Source: Viridibacillus arenosi (lineage in GTDB: Bacteria > Bacillota > Bacilli > Bacillales_A > Planococcaceae). Taken from it: DNA of 64,000 nt. This document shows, in pieces, positions 54,071-63,926 of this stretch (positions are counted from its first letter, which is position 1; each line of letters opens with the position of its first letter). The notes under the pieces were generated by a model. It was not told where the DNA came from. It ran no database searches and was given only the letters and a program-made list of their open reading frames with translations. The position numbers were made by a program, and so were the translations under genes. Where the stretch lies: contig NZ_MSPW01000008.1 in assembly GCF_001955655.1 (NCBI RefSeq), forward strand, positions 1 through 64,000, in the 5' to 3' direction.

Positions 54071-54271
54071 TTATTCTGATTCTCGTTCTGGACTTGCTAA
54101 TTTAATCACTGTGTCTGCTAGTGATAATATGGCTATAATACGTAACAGTAAAAAGAGGTATTCTTTTTTTTCTGTTGTTGATTGAAATAGAATAGGTAAT
54201 TGCTGTGTAATATTATAGATTAAAAAGAGTGCAAAAATTGTACAAATACATGCCAGTATAGCTCTTTTCAT
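54071..54271 (-). CDS. Small two-span membrane protein
   Basis: About 66 residues with segments near 4-22 and 40-58 and an acidic C-terminus. ATG 54271 is preceded by AAAAGGATG. It begins five bases after the DUF418 gene ends, so it is the second gene of that operon. Function is unknown. Confidence 0.65.
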   Translation of the reverse strand: MKRAILACICTIFALFLIYNITQQLPILFQSTTEKKEYLFLLLRIIAILSLADTVIKLASPERESE

Positions 54272-54276
54272 TTAAC

Positions 54277-55458
54277 TTACATCCTTTTATTTTGTTTTAT
54301 ACGACCATTCCAAGAGAAATTTGTCACGATGCGTAGCAATAACTCTAATGGACCACGCTTGAATTTTTTCAAATACATTGTACTGATAAAGCATTGAACG
54401 GCAAAGATAACGACACCAAGTAAAATACTATTGAATGTACCGAAGTTACCGAATAGACCAAGTCCATAGCCGTAGAAAATAGTCGTACAAATAACAGATT
54501 GCATTATATAGTTTGTAAGGGATAGCTTTCCAACGCTCTCAAATGCTCGGAAGGGTATAGCTTGTGCATGGTTAGAAAATAGATAAGCAAAAGCAGCCAT
54601 ATATCCTAATGCCAGAAATGGCCCACCGCTCATTATACCAATGTTCGCCCAATCACTTTTCTCCGCTAAATGCCCTACGATTTTTAAAAATAGGCCGAGT
54701 GGAATGAAAATAATCATGTATTTAAAGTATGAATTTTGTTCTTCCTTAGGTTTTGTAAATATGTTTAATTTTGCAGCAGCCATACCAAACAAAAATAATG
54801 GAGCTATAATAAATGGAAGTATAAGTATGATGAAAAATGAATAAAATGGATCTTCATCAAACATAGCAGTCATAGGATCTATCCCGTTATTACGGTGATC
54901 TTTAATTTCTAAATAAGTCCCGTTTTTATATATGGATGTAGTCTTTTCAACATAGCTTGCAGTTATAGTTTTTTCTTTTTCAGTTTCTTCATATTTTCCG
55001 AAGCCTGTTGCAGTGATTAATAACAGCAATACAATGCCCCAAATAATAAGTGTTTTGGGTTTACGATTGATAAAGAAAAACAAAAAGAATCCAATACCAC
55101 CGTAAAAAGCGAGGATATCACCTTCCCAAATATAAGTACTATGTAGTAAACCTAAAATTAAAAGCATTAAAAAACGTCTTATTAAAAACCAACGAGACTT
55201 TCTTCCCTTTTCTCTTATGGATTCGACTAATTTAATAAGTGAATAGCCAAATAAAAAAGTAAAGATGGGCATAAATGTACCTTCTACAAACACTTGGATA
55301 AATTTATAAGAGCCGAAATTGAAATCGGATAAATTATAAAATGAAATATGGTCCTTTCCAAACATGCCATATTGAAAAATAAGCAAATTGGCCAGTAAAA
55401 TACCAAATAAACTAAATCCTCTTAAACTATCTACTAATCGAACACGCTGTCGTTCCAA
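54277..55458 (-). CDS. DUF418 family membrane protein
   Basis: About 393 residues with ten or so hydrophobic segments. The opening R-V-R-L-V-D-S-L-R-G-F-S-L-F-G-I-L and the C-terminal F-E-S-V-G-K-L-S-L-T-N-Y near 310-322 with G-P-L-E-L-L-L-R near the end are DUF418 signatures; the family is related to acyltransferase-3-type membrane enzymes. TTG start at 55458 with site AAGGAGGAA. It is divergent from a two-component system about 100 bases away, which may control it. Confidence 0.88.
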   Translation of the reverse strand: MERQRVRLVDSLRGFSLFGILLANLLIFQYGMFGKDHISFYNLSDFNFGSYKFIQVFVEGTFMPIFTFLFGYSLIKLVESIREKGRKSRWFLIRRFLMLLILGLLHSTYIWEGDILAFYGGIGFFLFFFINRKPKTLIIWGIVLLLLITATGFGKYEETEKEKTITASYVEKTTSIYKNGTYLEIKDHRNNGIDPMTAMFDEDPFYSFFIILILPFIIAPLFLFGMAAAKLNIFTKPKEEQNSYFKYMIIFIPLGLFLKIVGHLAEKSDWANIGIMSGGPFLALGYMAAFAYLFSNHAQAIPFRAFESVGKLSLTNYIMQSVICTTIFYGYGLGLFGNFGTFNSILLGVVIFAVQCFISTMYLKKFKRGPLELLLRIVTNFSWNGRIKQNKRM

Positions 55459-55559
55459 AAAAAAATTCCTCCTTAAATACTCTCTATTTGTTAGTATAAA
55501 TAGAGATTCTTATGCTGAACTGAAATAAATCTTAAAATTACCTTAAATTGGAGAGTGCA

Positions 55560-56264
55560 TTGAAAATGAATGCTAAAATATTGGTCGTAGATGATGAACA
55601 AGCAATTGCAGACATGGTAGATATTATATTACGTAAAGAAGGTTTTTCACATGTGGATATTTGTGGAAGTGTGAATGAGGCCACTAAACAAATTGAAAAA
55701 GTTAAATACGACTTTTTCATTTTAGATATTATGTTGCCAGATGGGACTGGGCTTGAACTTGCAGAGAGAATACGTCCTACTAATAATGCCCCGATTTTCT
55801 TTTTAACGGCAAAAGTTTCAGATGCAGATATACTACGGGGGTTTATGTCTGGTGCAGATGATTATATTACAAAACCATTTAATCCGTTAGAATTAGCAGC
55901 TCGTGTGAAAGTACATAGCAAGCGGTACAATGCATTAAGAAATGTAACAATTCCTGAAGAAACATTTGACTATGGACGTTTTCAACTAAATATTTCAGCT
56001 GCAGAGTTAATAATAGACGGGGAGAAAACAATTTTATCTGGCAAGCTATTTCATTTATTACAATTATTTTGCGAGCATCCTGGACAAGTTCTGTCAAAGG
56101 AACAAATTTACGAACAAGTCTGGGGCGATGATTATTATGTTGATGATAATACCATTATGGTCCATATTCGAAAACTGCGTGAAAAAATAGAAGTTGACCC
56201 AGGTCGCCCTGCACTTATAACAACAGTAAGAGGAGTTGGCTATAAATTAGTTAAGGGGGAGTAA
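55560..56264 (+). CDS. OmpR-family response regulator
   Basis: About 234 residues. The receiver domain (about 3-118) has acidic D-D-E near 13, the phosphoacceptor Asp56 in F-I-L-D-I-M-L-P and K-P-F near 105. The winged helix (about 140-232) ends R-G-V-G-Y-K-L. TTG 55560 is six bases after GGAG, while ATG 55566 is the alternative. The gene is followed after three bases by its sensor kinase. Confidence 0.94.
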   Translation: MKMNAKILVVDDEQAIADMVDIILRKEGFSHVDICGSVNEATKQIEKVKYDFFILDIMLPDGTGLELAERIRPTNNAPIFFLTAKVSDADILRGFMSGADDYITKPFNPLELAARVKVHSKRYNALRNVTIPEETFDYGRFQLNISAAELIIDGEKTILSGKLFHLLQLFCEHPGQVLSKEQIYEQVWGDDYYVDDNTIMVHIRKLREKIEVDPGRPALITTVRGVGYKLVKGE

Positions 56265-56267
56265 GAA

Positions 56268-57929
56268 GTGCGTTTATCTAGCAAGATGACTTTAAGATTT
56301 ATTAGCTACTTTGCGGTATTTTATATTGTTTTACTCTTATCAGTTATGTCTCTTATTTTTTATGCAGTGTATGAAAATGAAAAAGCATCTAGTTATGTAA
56401 ACTTAATGACAATGGATAAAATGGACGTTGAGATGGATATAGAAGAGAAGAATGGTTCTTACAAACTAACTCAGAAGTTGATTAATTCAGCTGAAAAAAG
56501 TGGTGGAGTTATCCATTTACTTGATGAGAATGGACAATTACTTGCAAGCTCAGAAAAACAAGCCGTATCCTACACAATGAAGGAATTGGTGGAAATAGAG
56601 AAGCATGAGCAAGGACATATTTGGCGAATTAAAAATGATCAATACCTTGTCTTTATACAGAATAATACAGCCAAAAATTTACTTGAGGTTATCTCAGACA
56701 AGGGTATTCAACATATATCTAGTACAACAAATCAACATCTCAGTAAATCGGATGCGATAGTAGAACAATATAGTGCAAATGGCCAACGACAGAAAATACT
56801 ATTTGGTAAAGAAACAAAAGAACTTGAACCAATTAAAATTTTGATGGGGAGTGGGAATTTAACAGAGACGAAAGAGCTTGTAGCTTCAGAAATATTAAAA
56901 GATGGCTCATTACTAGTCGTCCGTATGAAAAATCCTCATTATAATCCAAGTGAACCTATTTTTATGAATGGTTTGAAAAAGGCATTAATAGTGATTGCAG
57001 TTTTCCATGTGTATCTATTAATCCTCATCGTTATTTTTTCAGCTTTTATAGGCAATCGTTTTGGAAGACCTGTTTTACATTTTTTAAAGAGAATTGAAAA
57101 ATTAGCAGGACAAGATTTTGGCTTTGTAAACGATCATAAGTTAAGACGAAAAGGAAACGGACGCTTAAAGAGAAAATATCGTATTTTTGATGAAGTGGAT
57201 CAATCACTAACTCAACTGTCTACTAAATTAGCGGATAATGAATGCAAAATACAGCAGAGTGAAAAGTTACGAGAAGAATGGATTACAGGTCTTTCTCATG
57301 ATTTGAAAACACCACTTAGCTCTATTTATGGCTATTCTAAAATGTTATCTTCTAAGGACTATGAATGGTCACAAAATGATGTGTTGAAATTTGCGGAAAC
57401 GATGCAGGAAAAAGCTGAGTATATGGATGCTTTAATTGAAGATTTAACATATACGTATCAACTAAAAAACAATGCGATTGTTATTTCTAGGGGAAAAGTG
57501 TACTTGAATGCATTTTTAAATGAGTATGTAAAAAACACCACCTCTGAAAATGTCAAGATTGAACAGATGAATAGTGAAATACATATATTAGCTGATTCAA
57601 TTTTGCTAAAGCGCATACTCGATAATATTGTAGGAAACGCGGAAAAACATACATCTGAAGGAACGTCAATTTATTTGCAAATGACTGAGTTAAATAATAA
57701 GGTGCAATTGCAAATTCGAGATGAAGGACAAGGCATTCCTAAAGAAGAACTAGATAATCTGTTCAATCGTTATTATCGAGGAACAAATACGACTTCAGAG
57801 GCTTCGGGTACAGGACTTGGACTTGCGATTACAAAGCAACTTGTAGAAGCAATGGATGGGGAGATTACCGTACAGTCCAATTCAACTGGTACAGTAGTGA
57901 TCGTTGTTTTTCCAAAGTTAAGGGGGTAG
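56268..57929 (+). CDS. Sensor histidine kinase
   Basis: Membrane sensor of 553 residues: segment near 12-34, extracellular domain of about 200 residues, second segment near 240-262, then a HAMP-like linker and kinase core. His344 lies in L-S-H-D-L-K-T-P-L-S, the N box in N-I-V-G-N-A-E-K-H, and the G boxes are D-E-G-Q-G-I-P and G-T-G-L-G-L-A. GTG start 56268 after GGGGGAG. With the regulator it forms an operon divergent from the DUF418 gene; the signal is unknown. Confidence 0.94.
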   Translation: MRLSSKMTLRFISYFAVFYIVLLLSVMSLIFYAVYENEKASSYVNLMTMDKMDVEMDIEEKNGSYKLTQKLINSAEKSGGVIHLLDENGQLLASSEKQAVSYTMKELVEIEKHEQGHIWRIKNDQYLVFIQNNTAKNLLEVISDKGIQHISSTTNQHLSKSDAIVEQYSANGQRQKILFGKETKELEPIKILMGSGNLTETKELVASEILKDGSLLVVRMKNPHYNPSEPIFMNGLKKALIVIAVFHVYLLILIVIFSAFIGNRFGRPVLHFLKRIEKLAGQDFGFVNDHKLRRKGNGRLKRKYRIFDEVDQSLTQLSTKLADNECKIQQSEKLREEWITGLSHDLKTPLSSIYGYSKMLSSKDYEWSQNDVLKFAETMQEKAEYMDALIEDLTYTYQLKNNAIVISRGKVYLNAFLNEYVKNTTSENVKIEQMNSEIHILADSILLKRILDNIVGNAEKHTSEGTSIYLQMTELNNKVQLQIRDEGQGIPKEELDNLFNRYYRGTNTTSEASGTGLGLAITKQLVEAMDGEITVQSNSTGTVVIVVFPKLRG

Positions 57930-58133
57930 GGGGAGTATAGTGATTAATGTAATATTCCAAGAAACCTTCATCCTCTACATTTGGTTTTGAGCTCTCCGCA
58001 CACTTCCAAATAACATTATGAAAAGTAAAATCACGAGTAATAGTGACTTCATACAAACTATAAATGATATAAATATGCTTTGCGGCATTATTTATATCAT
58101 TTTTTCTATTATAAAAGGTTGTCGAATGCGTCA

Positions 58134-58384
58134 TTAGCATTGTTTTATAATCTTATTTCTTCTCCAGTTCTTATCATCTTCACATCCAAATAGATGTACC
58201 CTTGACTTGTAGCTATAATGGGTTCTTTTTGCCTTGAGTAATGTAATATCACTGACAATCACTTGTCGAGTCACATTTGTCATTCCTCCTAGTCCTCTTC
58301 CCGTCAATGGTTCGGTGGATGAGCGCAATGTGTCAACAATAAATTGACGGCGTTCCTTGCGAGCATTTTTTTGTTTGCATTCAT
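58134..58384 (-). pseudogene. niaR: niaR (NAD synthesis repressor), frameshifted remnant
   Basis: ATG 58384 still has its ribosome site (GGAGGA at 58391-58396). The product opens N-A-N-K-K, then a frame change in a run of seven A (58366-58372 on the minus strand) leads into R-K-E-R-R-Q-F-I, P-L-T-G and the recognition helix N-V-T-R-Q-V-I-V-S-D-I-T-L-L-K-A-K, which is diagnostic for the NiaR/YrxA helix-turn-helix. A second frame change near 58225 continues as I-I-A-T-S-Q-G-Y-I-Y-L. The C-terminal ligand (3H) domain is missing or unrecognisable; faint resemblance may continue to about 57990. The gene lies directly downstream of nadS, as in Bacillus, so this was the repressor of the neighbouring nad genes. 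Confidence 0.8.
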
Positions 58385-58404
58385 ATTCATTCCTCCAAGT
58401 GCAG

Positions 58405-59547
58405 TTAGTTTACTTTAATTGGTGTCCGTGTTTTGATTGCAATTTCAATGAGTCGATCAGCTAATTTTTTAACACTATCTAAAGTTGTATCTTGTCCAAA
58501 AGAGATACGGATGAACTCTCTCGCTTGTTGTGAAGGTACTTGTAGTGCCATCATAGCTTTTGATGTATGTTGTTTACCGACTTGGCACGCGCTACCAGTT
58601 GAAATGGCAAAACCAAGACGATTTAATTCGAGCATGATTAGTTGGCCTTCAACATTTCTTACCCCAAGCCCAATAATGTTTTGAAATTGTAAATCTCTAT
58701 TACATGATTGATAGATAGTAAATAGTTCATGATGCTTTTGAATTTTGTTTAGAAATGCATCTCGGAATGATTTATCTTGATGTTCTATTTTGAGTAAATG
58801 GTCAGCAGCAGTGGTAAATGCCGCGATGCCAGGGACATTAACGGTTCCACCTCTAAATCCTGATTCATGTACGAGTCCAGGGAAAACAGGAACAAGTCGA
58901 TGACGAGGGTGAATATATGTAGCGCCAACACCTTTAGGGCCATACACTTTATGACTTGAAATTGTTAAGCCATCGACAATAGACCCAATCGATTTTAAAT
59001 CTATCTTCCCGAACGACTGAACACAATCACTATGTAGTAGAATGGCGCGTTCTTTTAAAATTTCAGCGATTTTATTTAGCGGCTGTATCGTACCAATCTC
59101 AGGATTAACATGTTGGATACTTGCTAGAACTGTTTCGCTAGTTAATGCATTTTCGAACAATTCTAGGTTAACAATACCTTCCTTAGTAAAGGGGATTGTG
59201 GTTACGATGAATCCATCTTCTTTTAAATACTCCAAAGCAGAATCAATAGATGGGTGTTCGCCCATAGTCGTAATGATATGATTCCCTTTATGCCGATTCG
59301 CTTTCGCAAGTGAAATGATAGAAAGTAAATTACTTTCTGTACCCCCAGCAGTGAAATATACACCTGCAGAATCAACGCCAAGCATCTTTGCAAGTTCCTC
59401 ACGACAGAATGACAGCATATTCTGTGCTTCAGTTCCTACTTCATGTAAGCTACTCGTATTGCCATAGCATAATTGTGAAAGTTCACCGTATACATGTGCC
59501 GCACTCGGATGTAATGGCGTTGTTGCCGCATAATCAAAATAATGCAA
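58405..59547 (-). CDS. nadS: Cysteine desulfurase (NadS-like) for NadA iron-sulfur cluster
   Basis: PLP-dependent cysteine desulfurase of 380 residues; removes sulfur from cysteine and, in this gene context, is expected to supply the Fe-S cluster of quinolinate synthase NadA. The PLP Lys lies in S-S-H-K-V-Y-G-P-K-G near 196, and the sulfur-carrying Cys in S-T-G-S-A-C-Q-V-G near 320-328. TTG 59547 is preceded by GGAGGG at 7 bases; the open frame continues upstream to 59718 but without family sequence. It is divergent from nadB over a shared operator region. Confidence 0.9.
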   Translation of the reverse strand: MHYFDYAATTPLHPSAAHVYGELSQLCYGNTSSLHEVGTEAQNMLSFCREELAKMLGVDSAGVYFTAGGTESNLLSIISLAKANRHKGNHIITTMGEHPSIDSALEYLKEDGFIVTTIPFTKEGIVNLELFENALTSETVLASIQHVNPEIGTIQPLNKIAEILKERAILLHSDCVQSFGKIDLKSIGSIVDGLTISSHKVYGPKGVGATYIHPRHRLVPVFPGLVHESGFRGGTVNVPGIAAFTTAADHLLKIEHQDKSFRDAFLNKIQKHHELFTIYQSCNRDLQFQNIIGLGVRNVEGQLIMLELNRLGFAISTGSACQVGKQHTSKAMMALQVPSQQAREFIRISFGQDTTLDSVKKLADRLIEIAIKTRTPIKVN

Positions 59548-59607
59548 AGTTCTTTCCCTCCAGTTACATAATAATTTCATCTTGCCATAGTTTCTCTTTT
59601 GTGTAAA

Positions 59608-59629
59608 GATAGGTGACAAGACACCTATC
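59608..59629. promoter_or_regulatory. NiaR-type operator between nadS and nadB
   Basis: GATAGGTG-ACAAGA-CACCTATC: perfect 8-bp arms with a 6-base spacer, in the 112 bases between the divergent nadS and nadB starts. On the minus strand it contains AGGTGTCTTGTCACCT, resembling the NiaR site as I remember it from Bacillus. The match to a consensus could not be computed. Confidence 0.65.
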
Positions 59630-59659
59630 AAGATATAAAAAGATTTGGAGAGGATACAA

Positions 59660-61252
59660 TTGAAGATGTACAACTGCATCATTGTCGGTAGCGGAATCGC
59701 TGCCATGCAACTAGCCAATCATCTAAGCGATCAATTTCGTATACTCGTTATAACAAAATCCACAAAAAGAGCCAATAATTCTTATCGAGCACAAGGTGGC
59801 ATCGCATCAGCTATAGGAGAAGGGGATAAACCAGCATTTCACTTTCAAGATACGATTAAAGCAGGTTGCGAATTTCAAAATGAAAAGGAAGTACATAATC
59901 TCGTTGAACACGGCCCTAAACTAATAGAACAGTTGAAAAAAAGTGGACTTGATTTTGATAAAGATGACAAAGGTCAATTAGCTTTAGGAATGGAAGGCGC
60001 TCATGGGCAGAAAAGGATTGTCCACTGTGGCGGTGATGCAACTGGGAAATACATAATGGAACATCTTAATTCAACACTAAGGACCGATATTGATATCGTA
60101 GAAAATCGGTTTGTTTATGAACTGATTATTCATCCTACTACGAAAAAGTGTATCGGTATTAAAGCCAAGGACGAAAATGGACATAATGAATCTTATTTTG
60201 GTCATCAAGTAATTTTAGCTATGGGGGGCATTGGCGGATTATTTTCTATTACATCAAATGATCCTTCAGTAGCTGGTGATGGAATTGCTTTAGCTTATCG
60301 AGCAGGTGCAGATATTGTAGATATGGAATTCATTCAATTTCATCCTACACTTCTCTATTTTAAAGGGAAAACAGCGGGTTTGATTTCTGAAGCAGTAAGG
60401 GGAGAGGGTGCCCGTCTAATAGAGGAATCAGGACAGTCCATAATGGCTGGTAAACATCTTATGGAAGACTTAGCCCCAAGACATATCGTCGCCAAAGAAC
60501 TATTTCAACAGCGACTGGCTAAAAAAGAAGTCTATTTGGACATATCGATGATTGATCGATTCGAAGAGCAATTCCCAACAATTACAGCAATGTGTCAGTC
60601 TAATGGCGTGTCATTAAAGGAAAAAAGAATTCCGGTTGCACCGGGATGCCATTTTTTGATGGGAGGAATTGTTGTTAATTCGGTAGGGCAAACGTCGGTT
60701 GACGGGTTGTATGCAATTGGTGAAACAGCTTCTACAGGTGTTCATGGCGCCAACCGACTTGCAAGTAATTCCTTGTTGGAGGGATTGCATTATGGCAAAA
60801 TGTTAGCTAATCATTTGAATGAACAATTGATTCAAAAAGAAATGGAAATCCCTTTTTATAATCCTTCGAATAGTACCACGGTTAATGTACCACTGTTACC
60901 TGACAAAGAAGAACTGCGTGCAAAAATGATGGCGTATGCAGGGATTATTCGGACTAGTTCAGAACTTAAAATACTTCATGATTGGTTAAGTAAATATGAC
61001 GAATCGATATTAAATGACTTGTCATTGGATGAGTATAGTAACGAAACTTTACAACTATTGTTTATGCTGCAAGTTGCGAAATTGATAACAACTTCTGCAC
61101 AGCTGAGGAAAGAAAGCAGAGGAGCTCACAATCGAGAAGATTATCCTTCTGAGGATGAACGATGGGGACAAATTCATATTGTCCAATCAAAAAAAGGAAC
61201 CGAAATGAGGGAACGACAAAATGAATACCATCAAGTTGAAGTCAATGCTTGA
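59660..61252 (+). CDS. nadB: L-aspartate oxidase
   Basis: FAD enzyme of about 530 residues that oxidises L-aspartate to iminoaspartate, first step of de novo NAD synthesis. The FAD-binding motif I-V-G-S-G-I-A-A-M near residue 9, A-Q-G-G-I-A-S near 46 and the active-site region H-G-A-N-R-L-A-S-N-S-L-L-E near 363-375 are intact, as is the E-x-V-R-G-E-G-A-R-L near 252. Start TTG 59660 lies 6 bases after GGAGAGG; ATG 59666 is the alternative. First gene of nadB-nadC-nadA, overlapping nadC by 32 bases. Confidence 0.96.
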   Translation: MKMYNCIIVGSGIAAMQLANHLSDQFRILVITKSTKRANNSYRAQGGIASAIGEGDKPAFHFQDTIKAGCEFQNEKEVHNLVEHGPKLIEQLKKSGLDFDKDDKGQLALGMEGAHGQKRIVHCGGDATGKYIMEHLNSTLRTDIDIVENRFVYELIIHPTTKKCIGIKAKDENGHNESYFGHQVILAMGGIGGLFSITSNDPSVAGDGIALAYRAGADIVDMEFIQFHPTLLYFKGKTAGLISEAVRGEGARLIEESGQSIMAGKHLMEDLAPRHIVAKELFQQRLAKKEVYLDISMIDRFEEQFPTITAMCQSNGVSLKEKRIPVAPGCHFLMGGIVVNSVGQTSVDGLYAIGETASTGVHGANRLASNSLLEGLHYGKMLANHLNEQLIQKEMEIPFYNPSNSTTVNVPLLPDKEELRAKMMAYAGIIRTSSELKILHDWLSKYDESILNDLSLDEYSNETLQLLFMLQVAKLITTSAQLRKESRGAHNREDYPSEDERWGQIHIVQSKKGTEMRERQNEYHQVEVNA

Positions 61253-62063
61253 GCAATTTTATATTGAGGATATAGGAGATTGTGATCTATCAAGTGAATT
61301 TTTATTTCCTGAAACGATGATTGGAGAACTGGATATTGTTGCAAAAACGGACGGTATTTTTTGTGGGAAAAAGGTGATTGAAGAGGGGTTACGTATTGTA
61401 AATCAAAATTCGACAGTAAATTGTTATGTAGAAGACGGTCATTCAATTGGAAAAGGAACTGTCATTGCAACGGCAAAAGGACCTATACATAGTTTGTTGA
61501 AAAGCGAACGTGTCATTTTAAATTTAATTCAGAGAATGAGTGCCATTGCGACTGAAACAAATCGGGTTGTGGAGAAAGTTAGAGGAACAGGAACGAAAAT
61601 TTGTGATACGAGGAAAACGATGCCAGGATTACGTATGTTGGATAAATACGCTGTTCGTACAGGTGGTGGTTGTAATCATCGTAATGGATTATATGATGCA
61701 GTCATGTTAAAAGATAATCACATTGCCTTTGCCGGCTCAATTACGAAAGCAGTTGAAACTGTAAAAGCTTCACTAGGACATACGATTAAAATTGAAGTCG
61801 AAATTGAAACGTTCGAGCAATTACAAGAAGCGATCACCTCGAAAGTAGACATTATCATGTTTGATAATTGTAAACCTGAAACCATTGCAGAATGGAGACA
61901 AATTGTACCTAATACAATCATTACAGAAGCATCTGGGATGATTACAAATGACACAATCCGAGTGTATGCGGAATCGGGTGTAGACTATATATCATTAGGT
62001 TATTTAACACATTCTGTAAAGGCGCTAGATATTAGCGCAAACATTAAGAATAGCACTAAATAA
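61221..62063 (+). CDS. nadC: Nicotinate-nucleotide pyrophosphorylase (carboxylating)
   Basis: Quinolinate phosphoribosyltransferase of 280 residues, third step: quinolinate and PRPP give nicotinate mononucleotide. The PRPP/quinolinate-binding segment T-R-K-T-M-P-G-L-R near 130, then R-T-G-G-G-x-N-H-R near 151-159 and L-K-D-N-H near 167 are complete. The start at 61221 lies inside the nadB end (site GAGGGAACG), which indicates coupling. Cytoplasmic, normally hexameric or dimeric. Confidence 0.96.
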   Translation: MNTIKLKSMLEQFYIEDIGDCDLSSEFLFPETMIGELDIVAKTDGIFCGKKVIEEGLRIVNQNSTVNCYVEDGHSIGKGTVIATAKGPIHSLLKSERVILNLIQRMSAIATETNRVVEKVRGTGTKICDTRKTMPGLRMLDKYAVRTGGGCNHRNGLYDAVMLKDNHIAFAGSITKAVETVKASLGHTIKIEVEIETFEQLQEAITSKVDIIMFDNCKPETIAEWRQIVPNTIITEASGMITNDTIRVYAESGVDYISLGYLTHSVKALDISANIKNSTK

Positions 62064-62076
62064 TGGAGGAATCGAC

Positions 62077-63186
62077 ATGTCCATCATGCACTATTTTGAA
62101 GAGAAAAAAAGTGGAACATTACCAGAAACTTACCGGAATTTAACGACTGAGCAAATGGAAGCACGCATTATAGCAATTAAACTAAAGCTCGGGGAGAAAC
62201 TTTTCATACCAGGGCATCATTATCAAAAAGACGAAGTAATACAGTTTGCAAATGTAACGGGAGACTCCCTGCAACTAGCACAACTTTGTGCAGCTAATGA
62301 ACAAGCGGAGCACATTGTTTTTTGTGGTGTGCATTTCATGGCAGAAACGGCTGATATATTAACGAATGTCTATCAGAAAGTTTACTTACCCGACATGCGT
62401 GCAGGCTGTTCAATGGCCGATATGGCGAACATTTTCCAGACGGATCGTGCATGGGACGCACTTACTGAGATACTTGGTGACACAATCGTACCACTTACAT
62501 ATGTCAACTCAACTGCAGCTATTAAAGCATTTGTTGGAAAAAATGGTGGTGCAACAGTGACGTCATCAAATGCTCATTCAATGGTAAAATGGGCATTTAC
62601 ACAAAAAGAGCGTATTTTGTTTTTACCAGACCAACATCTCGGTAGAAATACAGCGTACGATATCGGCATTCCACTTGAGCAAATGGCTGTTTGGAACCCG
62701 ATAAACGATAAGCTTGAGTATGAAGGGGAAGTTGAAGACATCAAAGTGATTTTATGGAAAGGACATTGTTCCGTTCATGAAAAATTCACAGTCCAAAATA
62801 TCGCCGATCTTCGTGAATGCGATCCAGAAATACGCATCATCGTTCATCCAGAATGTTCACGAGAGGTAGTCGAACTTGCGGATGATAACGGCTCTACAAA
62901 ATACATCATAGACGCAATTGAGAATGCCAAGCCAGGTAGTAAATGGGCAATAGGTACGGAAATGAATCTTGTTAACCGACTTATTCAAAACCACCCAAAC
63001 AAACAAATCGTTTCGCTCAATCCGAGCATGTGTCCTTGTTTGACTATGAATCGTATTGATCTACCACACTTACTTTGGAGCTTAGAGAGCATTGTCAATA
63101 GTGAAGATATCAATGTTATTCAGGTTGATGAAGATACGACGAAAGACGCAATCAAAGCGCTTGAACGGATGTTGGCAAGAGCGTAA
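62077..63186 (+). CDS. nadA: Quinolinate synthase
   Basis: 4Fe-4S enzyme of 369 residues, second step: condenses iminoaspartate with dihydroxyacetone phosphate. H-H-Y-Q-K near 47-51 and the three cluster Cys are visible: in [10 protein letters not shown] near 89, V-H-P-E-C near 257 and M-C-P-C-L-T-M near 326-332 with N-R-I behind. This is the long (Bacillus) NadA type. Ribosome site GGAGGAATCG precedes ATG 62077, 13 bases after nadC. A hairpin follows. Confidence 0.96.
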   Translation: MSIMHYFEEKKSGTLPETYRNLTTEQMEARIIAIKLKLGEKLFIPGHHYQKDEVIQFANVTGDSLQLAQLCAANEQAEHIVFCGVHFMAETADILTNVYQKVYLPDMRAGCSMADMANIFQTDRAWDALTEILGDTIVPLTYVNSTAAIKAFVGKNGGATVTSSNAHSMVKWAFTQKERILFLPDQHLGRNTAYDIGIPLEQMAVWNPINDKLEYEGEVEDIKVILWKGHCSVHEKFTVQNIADLRECDPEIRIIVHPECSREVVELADDNGSTKYIIDAIENAKPGSKWAIGTEMNLVNRLIQNHPNKQIVSLNPSMCPCLTMNRIDLPHLLWSLESIVNSEDINVIQVDEDTTKDAIKALERMLARA

Positions 63187-63218
63187 GAGCTTCTTAGTCT
63201 AAAAAGATAATTACTGAA

Positions 63219-63260
63219 AAATACGACTGTTTATTGGGGAAATAATGAGCAGTCGTATTT
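63219..63260 (+). terminator. Hairpin after nadA
   Basis: Perfect 11-bp arms AAATACGACTG (63219-63229) and CAGTCGTATTT (63250-63260) with a 20-base loop; ends the nadBCA transcript, though the T run is short. Confidence 0.6.
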
Positions 63261-63316
63261 GTATTGAATACTTTTACATTTTACTTTTATTGACATATAT
63301 ATGCGCTAAATGTAAA

Positions 63317-63334
63317 ATACTCAATGTAGAGTAT
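63317..63334. promoter_or_regulatory. PadR-type operator, copy 1
   Basis: ATACTCAATGTAGAGTAT has inverted arms ATACTC/GAGTAT and lies 22 bases before the PadR start, overlapping the probable promoter. It matches the second copy at 63927-63944 in 16 of 18 bases. Confidence 0.65.
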
Positions 63335-63355
63335 AAATTTTTGGGGGTGTCTATT

Positions 63356-63889
63356 ATGACTCAATTACTAGTTTTAGGTATGTTAGATATCCGACCTATG
63401 TCTGGTTATGATATTCAAATGATGCTACAAGAAAATGATGTGGAGCGATGGTCAGGTGTACTCGTTGGATCAATTTATCATGCACTAAAAAAACTTGAAA
63501 AAGATAAATATATTGAAATAGAACGAATGGAACAAACAGGTTTGCGACAAAAAGCAATATATAAAATAACTGATAAAGGTCAATCATATCTGCAAGACTT
63601 GATTTTCAAAGCCATTAAAACATCTTCAATACCATATCCAACAGCACTATATTCTGGATTATCATTTATAGATAAATTACCTACTGAGAAATCACGGGAA
63701 GCATTAGAGCAACAATTACAAAAATTAGTTAACGAGTTAGAGTCATTAGAGATTGGTCTAGAAGTTAAGGAAAAATATTTAGATGGTGAACTACCTGCAA
63801 TGATCCAATTGGTTTCTAATAATATGATTAAAATTGTCAAACAGCAAATTACATTAGTTGAAGATATCTTAAAGCTTTTTGATGAATAA
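63356..63889 (+). CDS. PadR-family transcription regulator
   Basis: Winged-helix regulator of 177 residues: DNA-binding N-terminal part (about 1-85; G-Y-D-I-Q near 18-22, L-V-G-S-I-Y-H-A-L-K-K-L-E near 36-48, I-T-D-K-G near 75) and a helical C-terminal dimer domain (about 95-175). The ATG at 63356 follows GGGGGTG; the longer frame from 63245 has no site. PadR proteins repress stress or drug transporters. It is flanked by two near-identical palindromes, so autorepression and control of the next gene to the right are likely. Confidence 0.9.
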   Translation: MTQLLVLGMLDIRPMSGYDIQMMLQENDVERWSGVLVGSIYHALKKLEKDKYIEIERMEQTGLRQKAIYKITDKGQSYLQDLIFKAIKTSSIPYPTALYSGLSFIDKLPTEKSREALEQQLQKLVNELESLEIGLEVKEKYLDGELPAMIQLVSNNMIKIVKQQITLVEDILKLFDE

Positions 63890-63926
63890 ATGCTCCTTCT
63901 TTTTGGAGAGGAAAAAAAATAATCAT

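Noticed and set aside
57865-58140. A 91-codon minus-strand frame past the niaR remnant
   Set aside because: It overlaps the kinase 3' end and shows only weak resemblance to the missing NiaR ligand domain; not listed as a separate gene.
59042-59606. Plus-strand frames opposite nadS
   Set aside because: Shadows of the desulfurase gene, whose PLP and Cys motifs are intact on the minus strand.
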